Shown one piece after another: positions 9,482-18,311 of a stretch of 64,000 nt of DNA (its first letter is position 1; every line of letters starts with the position of its first letter). The notes under the pieces were generated by a model. The model did not search any database and had not been told where the DNA came from. It was given only the letters and a program-made list of their open reading frames with translations. The position numbers were made by a program, and so were the translations under genes. This DNA is from Niastella sp. (GTDB lineage Bacteria > Bacteroidota > Bacteroidia > Chitinophagales > Chitinophagaceae): NCBI GenBank assembly GCA_017744515.1, contig JAGIBF010000045.1, positions 1 through 64,000 on the forward strand, written 5' to 3'.

Positions 9482-11542
9482 ATGAACAAGTATAAAAAAA
9501 ACGCTTTGTTGACGATTGCGCTGCTGGGTTCGGTATACGCCGGTACCCAGGCACAGACGAGCCTGAAAGTAGGCGTAGTAAACAAACCCGACAATACCAT
9601 TCTCAACAAATACTATGTAAGCAACAAAGCACCATTACAACAACAGTATTTCGTTAAGCTGCCGGTCACTGCGATAAAGCCCGGGGGCTGGCTCAAAAAA
9701 ATGCTGGAGTTGCAACGGGATGGCCTCACAGGTAACCTCGGAGAGATCAGCATCTGGCTGTCTAAGCACGACAATGCCTGGTTGCACAAAGACGGTAAAG
9801 GAAAATATGGCTGGGAGGAATTGCCCTACTGGCTGAAAGGATATGCAAACATTGGCTACATGCTGCGCGATCAAAAGATGATCAAAGAAGCAAAATTCTG
9901 GCTCGATGCAGCCATGGACAACCAGCGGGAGAATGGAGACTTTGGTCCCCTCGTTAACCGCAATGGAAAACGTGACCTTTGGACGAATATGCCCATGTTG
10001 TGGTGTCTGCAATCATACTATGAATATTCCCAGGACAAGCGTGTGCTGGACCTGATGACTAAATATTTTAAATGGGAATTATCATTACCCGATGAACAGT
10101 TGTTGGAAGACTACTGGGAAAACAGCCGCGGTGGCGATAACATCTACAGCGTTTACTGGTTGTACAACCACACAGGCGAGGCCTGGTTACTCGATCTGGC
10201 AAAAAAGCTACACCAGAATACAGCCAACTGGACACAGAAGAACAACCTGCCCAACTGGCACAATGTGAATGTGGCACAGTGCTTCCGTGAACCTGCACAG
10301 TATTCACTCTTGAGTCGCAACGAAAGCGACCTGCAGGCCACCTACGATAACTTTAAGTTGATCCGTGATATTTATGGACAAGTACCGGGCGGTATGTTTG
10401 GCGCCGATGAAAATGCCCGTAAAGGCTACGACGACCCACGCCAGCTGGTAGAAACCTGCGGCATGGTAGAACAAATGACATCCGACCAGATGTTACTTTG
10501 GTATACAGGCGATACCAAATGGGCTGAGAACTGTGAAGATGTAGCCTTCAATACATTCCCGGCCGCGTTTATGCCCGATTACAAGGCCCTGCGCTATTTA
10601 ACGGCACCCAACCACGCAGTAAGCGATAGCAAGAACCATGCACCCGGTATCGACAACAATGGCCCCTTCCTCATGATGAACCCTTTCAGCAGCCGCTGCT
10701 GCCAGCACAACCATGCTGCAGGATGGGTATATTATGCGGAAAATAGCTGGATGGCAACGCCCGACAACGGATTGGCAGCACAGCTGTATGTAGAAGGAGA
10801 AGTAACAGCCCGCGTAGGCAACAGCAACACGGTTACGATTGTGGAAAATACACGTTACCCTTTCGAAGAATCTGTTGAGCTTACTATTAAAACTGCCACC
10901 GCCACTAACTTCCCTTTATACCTCCGCCTGCCGGTATGGTGTAAAAAGCCGGTGGTAAAAGTGAACGGCAAAGCGGTGACATTTGAGGCAACACCGGGCG
11001 GTTATGTAAAACTAACCAACCAATGGAAGAACAATGACCGTATATCCTTACAGTTCCCGATGGAATTGGAGTTGCGTACCTGGGATAAGAACAAGAACAG
11101 CGTGAGCATCAATCGTGGGCCACTCACCTATTCGCTGCAGATACAAGAGCGCTATGAACAAAAAGACAGTAAAGCCACAGCCATCGGTGATTCAAGGTGG
11201 CAGGAAAATGCTGACCCAACCAAATGGCCTTCATTCGAGATCTATCCTGCCACCCAATGGAACTACGGCCTGCTGCTGAATACACAACCCTTGGATAAAA
11301 CATTCACGGTAGTGCGCAAAAGCTGGCCCAAAGACAACAATCCATTTACCCTCGCAGGAGCACCCATTACACTGAAGGCAAAAGGAAAACAAATACCTGC
11401 CTGGACCATCGATCAGTATGGATTGTGTGGATTGTTGCCGCAAAGTCCGGTAGCAACAAGCGAACCAGTTAAAGAATTAACACTTGTACCAATGGGAGCT
11501 GCCCGTTTGCGGATAGCAGCCTTTCCTGTAGTACAACAATAA
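9482..11542 (+). CDS. GH127/GH146-type beta-L-arabinofuranosidase (DUF1680)
   Basis: A 686-residue secreted enzyme (signal peptide ending GTQAQ) with the all-alpha barrel of the DUF1680 superfamily and a beta-rich C-terminus. GH127 enzymes use a cysteine nucleophile held by a zinc site made of one Glu and cysteines. Here E324 and C326 (VETCG) and C406-C407 (SRCCQH) match that layout, with C406 as likely nucleophile. All expected residues are present, so it should be active on beta-L-arabinofuranosides such as those of extensin or pectic side chains. GH127 and GH146 cannot be told apart by eye. It is followed 13 bases later by the GH43 gene, which suggests co-transcription. Confidence 0.9.
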   Translation: MNKYKKNALLTIALLGSVYAGTQAQTSLKVGVVNKPDNTILNKYYVSNKAPLQQQYFVKLPVTAIKPGGWLKKMLELQRDGLTGNLGEISIWLSKHDNAWLHKDGKGKYGWEELPYWLKGYANIGYMLRDQKMIKEAKFWLDAAMDNQRENGDFGPLVNRNGKRDLWTNMPMLWCLQSYYEYSQDKRVLDLMTKYFKWELSLPDEQLLEDYWENSRGGDNIYSVYWLYNHTGEAWLLDLAKKLHQNTANWTQKNNLPNWHNVNVAQCFREPAQYSLLSRNESDLQATYDNFKLIRDIYGQVPGGMFGADENARKGYDDPRQLVETCGMVEQMTSDQMLLWYTGDTKWAENCEDVAFNTFPAAFMPDYKALRYLTAPNHAVSDSKNHAPGIDNNGPFLMMNPFSSRCCQHNHAAGWVYYAENSWMATPDNGLAAQLYVEGEVTARVGNSNTVTIVENTRYPFEESVELTIKTATATNFPLYLRLPVWCKKPVVKVNGKAVTFEATPGGYVKLTNQWKNNDRISLQFPMELELRTWDKNKNSVSINRGPLTYSLQIQERYEQKDSKATAIGDSRWQENADPTKWPSFEIYPATQWNYGLLLNTQPLDKTFTVVRKSWPKDNNPFTLAGAPITLKAKGKQIPAWTIDQYGLCGLLPQSPVATSEPVKELTLVPMGAARLRIAAFPVVQQ

Positions 11543-11555
11543 GATAAGCAAGCAT

Positions 11556-12599
11556 ATGAGCAGGTTTAGCATTTTTTTCGGTTTATTGTTAGTATTAGTC
11601 GCAGTTAAAAGTGCGCCGGGGCAGACAACCGGCGCCACTTTTTCAAACCCCTTGCTGCCTGGAGGAGCCGATCCTTTTTCTTTTTACAAGGACGGCTATT
11701 ACTATTACACCCATACCACAGGCAATCGCATCGATATCTGGAAAACGAAGAATCTGGCCGACCTGAAAACAGCCCAACGCAAAACGATCTTCACACCACC
11801 ACCCAATACAGCCCATTCCAGAAACCTGTGGGCTCCTGAAATACATTACATCCAGGGCAAGTGGTACGTATATTATGCAGCCGACGATGGGCGCAACGAA
11901 AACCACCGCATGTATGCACTGGAAAATGCGGCCGCCGACCCGCTGGAAGGCGACTGGACATTCAAAGGCAAAGTAGCAGACCCTTCCGATAAATGGGCCA
12001 TCGATGGAGATGTGTTTACCTGGAAAGGACAGCTATACATGATCTGGTCGGGATGGGAGGGAGACACCAATGGCGAGCAAGACATCTACATTGCCAAAAT
12101 GAAGAATCCCTGGACCATTGACGGCAATCGCGTCAAGATCGCGGCCCCACAGTTCGATTGGGAAAAGCACGGCGACCTCAAAGGCGATCCGCCCCACGTA
12201 AATGTGAATGAAGGCCCCCAGGCACTCATGAACGGCGATAAACTGTTCATTATCTTTTCAGCCAGTGGCTGCTGGACGGATTTTTATGCATTGGGTGTAC
12301 TAAGCTTCACTGGCAAACAGGATTTGTTGGATGCAGGAAGCTGGAAAAAACACCCGGAGCCATTCTTTAAACAAACAAAAGAGAATGGTGTTTATGCACC
12401 GGGACATAACTCATTCTTTAAATCACCGGATGGTAAACAAGATTGGATACTGTACCATGCCAACGATGCACCAGGGCAGGGATGCGGCAAACAACGTTCG
12501 CCACGTGCACAACAATTTACCTGGAGCAAAGAAGGTATGCCCCAATTTGGAGAGCCTATAAAAGTGGGCATACTGCTCCCGGTACCGTCAGAAAAATAA
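11556..12599 (+). CDS. Glycoside hydrolase family 43 enzyme, secreted
   Basis: A 347-residue five-bladed propeller enzyme with an N-terminal signal peptide ending near SAPGQ. The three acidic residues of GH43 are visible: base D39 in GGADPF, the pKa-modulating Asp near D150 in AIDGDVF, and acid E219 in VNEGPQ. GH43 members cleave alpha-L-arabinofuranosides or beta-xylosides. In this setting arabinofuranosidase activity is the likelier guess. No additional carbohydrate-binding domain follows the propeller, and the short length suggests a single-domain exo-enzyme. It lies 13 bases after the GH127 gene. Confidence 0.9.
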   Translation: MSRFSIFFGLLLVLVAVKSAPGQTTGATFSNPLLPGGADPFSFYKDGYYYYTHTTGNRIDIWKTKNLADLKTAQRKTIFTPPPNTAHSRNLWAPEIHYIQGKWYVYYAADDGRNENHRMYALENAAADPLEGDWTFKGKVADPSDKWAIDGDVFTWKGQLYMIWSGWEGDTNGEQDIYIAKMKNPWTIDGNRVKIAAPQFDWEKHGDLKGDPPHVNVNEGPQALMNGDKLFIIFSASGCWTDFYALGVLSFTGKQDLLDAGSWKKHPEPFFKQTKENGVYAPGHNSFFKSPDGKQDWILYHANDAPGQGCGKQRSPRAQQFTWSKEGMPQFGEPIKVGILLPVPSEK

Positions 12600-12605
12600 A
12601 TGTGA

Positions 12606-12629
12606 TGTCACCCTGAGCTTGTCGAAGGG
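12606..12629 (+). repeat. Interspersed repeat, TGTCACCCTGAGC...GTCGAAGGG type
   Basis: The second copy, starting 6 bases after the GH43 stop codon. Its first 24 bases are identical to the copy at 9376. Confidence 0.7.
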
Positions 12630-12643
12630 GACTTCTGAAATAT

Positions 12644-12682
12644 AACAGGGTGGGTCGCCCTCAAAGGGCGGCTCACCCTGTT
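12644..12682 (+). repeat. REP-like hairpin, arms GGTGGGTCGC / GCGGCTCACC
   Basis: Two 18-base arms separated by CAA pair fully in RNA if two G-U wobbles are allowed. This is one of four related elements (also 15169-15224, 31164-31216 and 41021-41051), all just after plus-strand genes. There is no U-tract. Confidence 0.7.
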
Positions 12683-12715
12683 AGAACACCTAACAATCTA
12701 AAACAGGAATAAATA

Positions 12716-15160
12716 ATGAAAAAAGCGCTGGCAATTGGTTTGGCCACCCTTCAGTTAAGCAGTGCATTCGCACAGGAAATGCGTGCTCCTGCGTACCCTT
12801 TGATCACACACGACCCCTATTTCAGTGTATGGTCCACTTCAAACAAATTGAACGAGTCCACCACCAAACACTGGACTGGTGCCGATCAATCCTTGCTGGG
12901 GTTGATCAATGTAGATGGAACAGTGTATCGCTTCATGGGCGATGTAGAGAAAGTCTACAATACGGTGATCCCCGCTTCCGACGAGAAAGCATATGACGTA
13001 GCCTATACAGAAAGCGAGCCGGCAGCAGACTGGATGAACCCGTCCTTCAACGACAAAAGCTGGAAACGTGGCGGAGCACCTTTCACAGATAATAGCTCTA
13101 CTGCCAAAACAGTGTGGAGAAGCCATGACCTGTGGACACGCCGAGAATTCACCCTGGATAAAACAGCTTTCAATAAGTTGTTTTTGAAGATCAATCACGA
13201 CGATAATGCAGACGTATACCTCAATGGAGAAAAAATATACAGCTATGTTGGCTGGCTCAATAAGTTTGGTTATTTCGAAATACCCGAAGCTGCCAAACGT
13301 AAATTGGTAAAAGGCAAGAACGTGCTGGCTATCCATGTGGTCAACACCCGTGGTGGCGCCTGGCTGGATGCTGGTATTATGGATGAACCTAAACTACAAC
13401 CGGGCGGCAACATAAAATTGGCTACACAGGATAAAGTAACAGTAACTGCCACACAAACAAAGTACAACTTCACAGCAGGCAAAGCATCACTTTCACTCAC
13501 ATTCACTTCCCCTTTATTACCCGATAACCTCGATCTGCTGTCAAGACCGGTAACATACATTACAACGAAAGTAAGTTCCTCCGACAGGGCAAAGCATGAC
13601 GTACAGGTATATTTTGGCGTGTCTTCTTCGCTGGCTACCAATTCACCTGGGCAGGAGGTAAAAGCTGAACAATACAATGCCAATAACCTGTCGATCCTCA
13701 AGACCGGTACTATCGAACAACCGGTATTGAAAAAGAAAGGCGATGACCTGCGCATCGATTGGGGCTATCTGTATGTGGCAGCTGGCGAAAACACTACACC
13801 ACTCCAATACATTGCCACAGCTGCAGAAGCAGTAAATGCCTTTGGACCCGCTAAATACAAAAGAGCTACCAGGCTGGAAGGCAAACAACTCATGCTGAGC
13901 ACAGTATTTAAAGGATCGGTAAACATGGGTTCCGAGTTTTCAAACGTATTGCTGGTAGGATATGACGACCTGTATGCCATTCAGTACTTTGGTCAGAACC
14001 TCAAAGCCTGGTGGGCGCAAAAAGGATCAACCATCGATCAGGAGCTGTCACAAGCCGCTACTGATTATAAGTCCATCATAGAAAAGTGCGAAGCGTTCGA
14101 CCAAAAACTGTACAACGAAACCTTGAAAGCAGGCGGAGAACAATATGCCCAGTTGTGCGAACTGGCCTACCGCCAAAGTGTATCGGCACACAAAGTATTG
14201 AAAGACCCGCAGGGCGATATCCTCTTCCTCTCAAAAGAGAACTTCAGCAATGGTTGTATCAATACGGTGGATGTTACCTATCCCTCGGCGCCATTATACC
14301 TTGCATATAACCCTGAGTTGTTAAAAGGTATGCTCAATGGTATCTACTATTACAGCGAAAGCGGTAAGTGGACAAAGCCTTTCCCGGCACATGACCTTGG
14401 CACCTATCCAATTGCCAACGGTCAGTTGTATGGCGAAGACATGCCGGTGGAAGAAGCAGGCAACATGATCATCCTCACAGCAGCTATTGCCAAAGCTGAA
14501 GGAAACGCCAACTACGCAAAGAAACATTGGAACACCCTTACAACCTGGGTTGGTTACCTTGTAAGAGATGGATTTGATCCTGCCAACCAACTGTGTACTG
14601 ATGACTTTGCCGGACACCTCGCACGCAACGCCAACCTCTCTGTAAAAGCAATCATGGGCATTGCGGGATATGCCATGCTGGCCGGCCAACTGGGCGATCA
14701 GGCTACAGAGAAGAAATACCATGATACAGCAGTGGCCATGGCTAAGAGGTGGATGCAGCTGGCGGCAGATGGCGATCACTACACACTCGCCTTTGAAAAG
14801 AAAGGCACCTGGAGCCAGAAGTACAACCTTGTTTGGGATAAATTGCTGCGCCTGAACGTCTTCCCCAAAGAAGTATACGAGAAAGAAATAAAGTACTACC
14901 TTACCAAACAGCAGTCATTCGGTCTGCCGCTCGACAGCCGCCGTACGTATACCAAATCCGATTGGATTATGTGGACGGCAGCGCTGACTGACAACCAGCA
15001 GGACTGGAATGCTTTTGTACAACCATTATACAAATATGCGGCAGAGACCAGTACCCGTGTGCCGTTGTGCGACTGGCACGAAACTACCGACGGTAAGCAG
15101 GTAGGTTTCCAGGCGCGCAGTGTGGTAGGAGGATATTTCATCAAACTATTAGATAAATAA
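12716..15160 (+). CDS. DUF4965/DUF5127 family secreted protein (glutaminase A-like fold)
   Basis: An 814-residue protein with signal peptide ending AFAQ. The opening RAPAYPLITHDPYFSVWS and the C-terminal helical barrel (VGYLVRDGFDPANQLCTDDFAGH, then SVVGGYFIKLL at the end, quoted in part) are typical of the DUF4964-DUF5127-DUF4965-DUF1793 architecture, named after fungal glutaminase GtaA. A GH2-like jelly-roll segment sits near residues 95-225 (WTRREFTLD, NADVYLNGEKIYSYVGW). In Bacteroidota such proteins often lie in PULs beside glycosidases, so a carbohydrate role is as likely as a glutaminase one. Catalytic residues are not certain. It lies in the same direction as the GH43 gene, 116 bases downstream across two repeats. 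Confidence 0.85.
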   Translation: MKKALAIGLATLQLSSAFAQEMRAPAYPLITHDPYFSVWSTSNKLNESTTKHWTGADQSLLGLINVDGTVYRFMGDVEKVYNTVIPASDEKAYDVAYTESEPAADWMNPSFNDKSWKRGGAPFTDNSSTAKTVWRSHDLWTRREFTLDKTAFNKLFLKINHDDNADVYLNGEKIYSYVGWLNKFGYFEIPEAAKRKLVKGKNVLAIHVVNTRGGAWLDAGIMDEPKLQPGGNIKLATQDKVTVTATQTKYNFTAGKASLSLTFTSPLLPDNLDLLSRPVTYITTKVSSSDRAKHDVQVYFGVSSSLATNSPGQEVKAEQYNANNLSILKTGTIEQPVLKKKGDDLRIDWGYLYVAAGENTTPLQYIATAAEAVNAFGPAKYKRATRLEGKQLMLSTVFKGSVNMGSEFSNVLLVGYDDLYAIQYFGQNLKAWWAQKGSTIDQELSQAATDYKSIIEKCEAFDQKLYNETLKAGGEQYAQLCELAYRQSVSAHKVLKDPQGDILFLSKENFSNGCINTVDVTYPSAPLYLAYNPELLKGMLNGIYYYSESGKWTKPFPAHDLGTYPIANGQLYGEDMPVEEAGNMIILTAAIAKAEGNANYAKKHWNTLTTWVGYLVRDGFDPANQLCTDDFAGHLARNANLSVKAIMGIAGYAMLAGQLGDQATEKKYHDTAVAMAKRWMQLAADGDHYTLAFEKKGTWSQKYNLVWDKLLRLNVFPKEVYEKEIKYYLTKQQSFGLPLDSRRTYTKSDWIMWTAALTDNQQDWNAFVQPLYKYAAETSTRVPLCDWHETTDGKQVGFQARSVVGGYFIKLLDK

Positions 15161-15168
15161 CTGCAGTG

Positions 15169-15224
15169 AATGGTGGGTTGCCCTACAGCATAGCATAATA
15201 GCAGAACAGGCGCGACTCACCATT
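15169..15224 (+). repeat. REP-like hairpin, long-loop variant
   Basis: Arms AATGGTGGGTTGC and GCGACTCACCATT pair with two wobbles around a loop of about 30 bases. It starts 9 bases after the DUF4965 stop codon and belongs to the same family as the element at 12644. Confidence 0.6.
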
Positions 15225-15264
15225 CACCATTTATAACGATTACTAAAATCCTCAACGCTTGTCT

Positions 15265-15912
15265 ATGAAAAAGTATATTGCCCTCTTATCACTGCTCATA
15301 GTGATACAGACATATGCCCAATCAGACAACAAGATCGGGGGCACTACAATTATCCACTACGTATTCGATAAATTCTATCCGGGAAAAGTCTATATGCAAT
15401 CGGGAGAGACAGCCGACCGCATGCTCAATTACAATACACTCACCAAAGAAATGATCTTTGAAGAAGGTGGTAAATACCTTGCCATTGCCAATCCCGAAAA
15501 GGTAGACTCAGTGGTAGTGGCTGGCCGTACCTTCATCTATGTCGATAAAAAATTCTACGAATGGATTGCTGGAACCAATAACAAGCTGTACGTAGACTAT
15601 CAATCCACCATCGTTGAAGAAGGAGTGCCTACCGGCTATGGTAATTCCCAAACGGCAGCAGCCAACACAATAAAAACATTGGTAGGTTCAGGGCTTGTCT
15701 ATGGTCTGAAATTGCCGGATGATTATAAGGTAAGCACAAAGATCAATTACTACCTGATCAAAGGAAAAGCATACGAGAAGTTTGCCAATGCCAGGCAACT
15801 CACATACATATTACCTGATAAAAAGCAACGCATCAACGATTGGGTAAAAAACAATAATACAGATTTTAATAAGCCCACAGACCTCATTGCATTAGTAAAC
15901 CAGCTTCAATAG
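15265..15912 (+). CDS. Unrecognised secreted protein of 215 residues in the PUL
   Basis: It starts at ATG 15265 (MKKYIALLSLLIVIQTYAQ), a clear signal peptide. A TTG two codons upstream is less likely. The mature protein has no family I can name. It is predicted mixed alpha/beta with VDSVVVAGRTFIYVDKKFYEW in its first half, quoted here as two parts (VDSVVVAGRT, FIYVDKKFYEW), and a charged helical C-terminus. No cysteine pattern, lipobox or catalytic motif stands out. It lies 104 bases after the DUF4965 gene, and the lacI-type gene follows after only 2 bases, so these two are almost surely co-transcribed. Its role is unknown; proteins of similar size and signal occur widely in Bacteroidota. Confidence 0.7.
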   Translation: MKKYIALLSLLIVIQTYAQSDNKIGGTTIIHYVFDKFYPGKVYMQSGETADRMLNYNTLTKEMIFEEGGKYLAIANPEKVDSVVVAGRTFIYVDKKFYEWIAGTNNKLYVDYQSTIVEEGVPTGYGNSQTAAANTIKTLVGSGLVYGLKLPDDYKVSTKINYYLIKGKAYEKFANARQLTYILPDKKQRINDWVKNNNTDFNKPTDLIALVNQLQ

Positions 15913-15914
15913 CT

Positions 15915-16943
15915 ATGAGCGAACCCGTTGTCAGAACCACTATACTTGATATAGCGCGAGCGTTGAATGTTGCTGCGGCTACAGTATCACGGGCGCTGAA
16001 CGATCATCCGGCCATCAGCGATGCTACCCGCGAAGCGGTGAAGCAGGCGGCCAAACAGATGAACTACCAGCCCAACAAGATCGCCTCCTCACTCCGTTCG
16101 GGAAAATCTAAGATCATTGGCGTCATCATTCCCAGTGCAGAGATCAACTTCTTTGGTTCTGTCATTCATGGTATTGAAAACGTGGCCAGCAGGAACGATT
16201 ACAATGTACTCATCTATCAGTCCAACGAATTATATGAACTGGAGAAAAAAGCAGTGCAAACATTCCTCCGGTCAAGAGTAGATGGTGTCCTGGCTTCCAT
16301 TTCCAAAGAGACTATTAACCTGGGGCATTATGCCGATCTGAAGACCAAAGGCGTACCACTTGTATTGTTTGATCGGGCCCACGATTCCTTACAGGTGCCG
16401 GCCGTGGTGGTTAATGATTACCTCGGAGCCTTCAATGCCACCAGGCACCTCATTGAGCAGGGCTGTCGTCGCATTGCTCATATTGGAGGGCAGCAACACG
16501 TTACCAACTTCAACCAGCGGCTGCGAGGCTATATTGATGCCTTGAACGTGCACAATATTGCCGTCAATGACGACCTCATTGTATACGGAAAAGTGAGCAT
16601 AGAATCGGGTAGGGAATGCATGAAACAACTCCTGCGCCACAAGCCCGATGCAGTATTCGCAGTAGAAGATTTCACAGCACTGGGTGCCATGCAAGCCATC
16701 AAAGAAGCGGGCATCAGCATCCCAGGTGATATTGCCATTATCGGTTTCGCCAACGAAATGTTTAGCGAATACCTGACCCCTTCCTTATCTACCGTCAACC
16801 AGCATACTGTACGCATGGGCGAAGAAGCCGCCAGGCTTTTCTTCGATATCTTAAATAAGAAAATTGCACTCAAAGCGCCACCCCGCAAGTTCATCCTCGA
16901 ACCCGAGATCATCTGTCGCCAGTCCAGCATTAAACATAAGTAA
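15915..16943 (+). CDS. LacI-family transcriptional regulator
   Basis: A 342-residue cytoplasmic regulator. The N-terminal helix-turn-helix reads TTILDIARALNVAAATVSRA and is followed by the hinge helix region PNKIASSLRSGKSK. A periplasmic-binding-protein-like sensor domain starts at IIGVIIPS and contains VDGVLASIS, VPLVLFDRA and DIAIIGFANE, all standard positions in the family. Full length, no missing parts. It starts 2 bases after the preceding gene, at the end of the enzyme cluster. An operator-like palindrome at 1601-1616 on the susC promoter is the probable target (inference), which would place the locus under a repressor relieved by a mono- or disaccharide, in addition to the propeller sensor. 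Confidence 0.93.
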   Translation: MSEPVVRTTILDIARALNVAAATVSRALNDHPAISDATREAVKQAAKQMNYQPNKIASSLRSGKSKIIGVIIPSAEINFFGSVIHGIENVASRNDYNVLIYQSNELYELEKKAVQTFLRSRVDGVLASISKETINLGHYADLKTKGVPLVLFDRAHDSLQVPAVVVNDYLGAFNATRHLIEQGCRRIAHIGGQQHVTNFNQRLRGYIDALNVHNIAVNDDLIVYGKVSIESGRECMKQLLRHKPDAVFAVEDFTALGAMQAIKEAGISIPGDIAIIGFANEMFSEYLTPSLSTVNQHTVRMGEEAARLFFDILNKKIALKAPPRKFILEPEIICRQSSIKHK

Positions 16944-16973
16944 TTATAATAACGCTTGCTGCGTCCTGAATTG

Positions 16974-17028
16974 CCCGGTCCCTTTAGGGCCGGGGTAAAA
17001 AGCCAGGTCTCATTCAGGGCTTTAGCCC
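16974..17028 (+). repeat. Two GC-rich hairpins after the lacI-type gene
   Basis: CCCGG-T-CCC pairs with GGG-CCGGG across TTTA (16974-16994), and GGGC-TTTA-GCCC follows at 17017-17028 before an AT-rich run. They probably end or insulate the lacI-type transcript. The T-tract is weak, so termination is unproven. Confidence 0.45.
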
Positions 17029-17063
17029 AATTATTTCTTATATCTTACAGGTAATTCCCGCTT

Positions 17064-18085
17064 ATGCCATTATCCCGCAGACAGTTCCTGCTTTTACTCG
17101 CTGCCCTGTCATCGAACGGGCTCGTAACTCGCAGCGCACAGCTCGAGGCTTCATCAACACCGTTCTGGGTGAAATACCAGCCTCCAGTATGGGGAAAACA
17201 CTCATACATGAACACATCCTCGTCGACTTCATAGGAGCCGATAAGATCAGCTATGACCGCTGGAACAAAGAAGATGTGATCAAACGAGTGCTGCCCTATC
17301 TCGAAGAAGCAAAAAAAGCAGGCGTCAAAACCTTCTTCGATTGTACGCCTGCCTTTCTGGGGCGTGATCCGCTTCTGCTGAAAACGTTGTCTGAAAAAAG
17401 CGGACTACACATTATTACCAACACGGGCTACTATGGTGCCGTAAACAATAAATACCTGCCCGCCTGGGTAAAAGACGAGACGGCAGGATCATTGGCCCAA
17501 CGGTGGATCAAGGAATACAAAGAAGGTATAGAAAACACAGGAGTACGTCCCGGCTTTATTAAGATCAGCGTCAACGAAGGCAAACTCTCCGAACTGCACC
17601 AGAAACTGGTGAAAGCAGCAGCACTCACACACCTCCAAACAGGGCTCACCATTTGCTCCCATACCGGCAAGGCGCCAGCGGCTTTTGAGCAGATAGATAT
17701 CTTAAAGAGTAATGGCGTAAAGCCCGATGCGTTCGTTTGGGTCCATGCACAGGCAGAGTCAGACAAGAGCCTGCATACCAAAGCGGCACAAATGGGAGCT
17801 TGGGTAAGTCTCGATGGCATAGCCTGGGGCGATCATGAAAATTATGCTGATTCCATCATCCGCCTGAAGCAACAACAGTTACTACACCGCGTATTGATCT
17901 CACATGATGCAGGCTGGTACCGGCCTGGAGAGCCAAACGGTGGCCAGTTCACCGGGTTCACAGCAATTTTTACAAAGCTGCTACCCCTGTTGGAACAAAA
18001 AGGATGTACAGCAGCAGACACCAAACAACTGTTGGTAATAAATCCTGAAATAGCCTTTACAACAGGTATAAGGTCAGTTAACTAA
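17064..18085 (+). pseudogene. Tat-exported phosphotriesterase-family hydrolase with a frameshift
   Basis: ATG 17064 opens a frame beginning MPLSRRQFLLLLAALSS, a twin-arginine signal peptide, which stops near 17233. The body is in another frame: upstream of ATG 17189 it continues open as FINTVLGEIPASSMGKTLIHEH, quoted here as FINTVLGEIPASS then MGKTLIHEH, the normal first strand of the family. A one-base shift between about 17110 and 17160 therefore separates the leader from the enzyme. The metal ligands are intact: H7 and H9 of LIHEH, K125, H158, H186 and D240 (numbered from 17189). Either the gene is broken, or the base is a sequencing error, or a shorter cytoplasmic form starts at 17189. 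Members are metal-dependent lactonases or esterases. It lies 120 bases after the lacI-type gene. Confidence 0.75.
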
Positions 18086-18311
18086 TAAAACAGTAATGAT
18101 TAAATCATCAAGTATTGATTAGAATATTACTTATCTTTAAATAACTATTATAATTCATCCTGTCGTTTGCATCCAGCCGTTCCCGCCTAATAATCTATGT
18201 CCTCAATAATCCGGAACATTTCATTTTGGCTATCCCATAGCCAACCAATCTTCTTATGACCTTCTCTGTACCCGTCAGGACATTTACTTTCTTCACCTAT
18301 CAACCTTCAGT

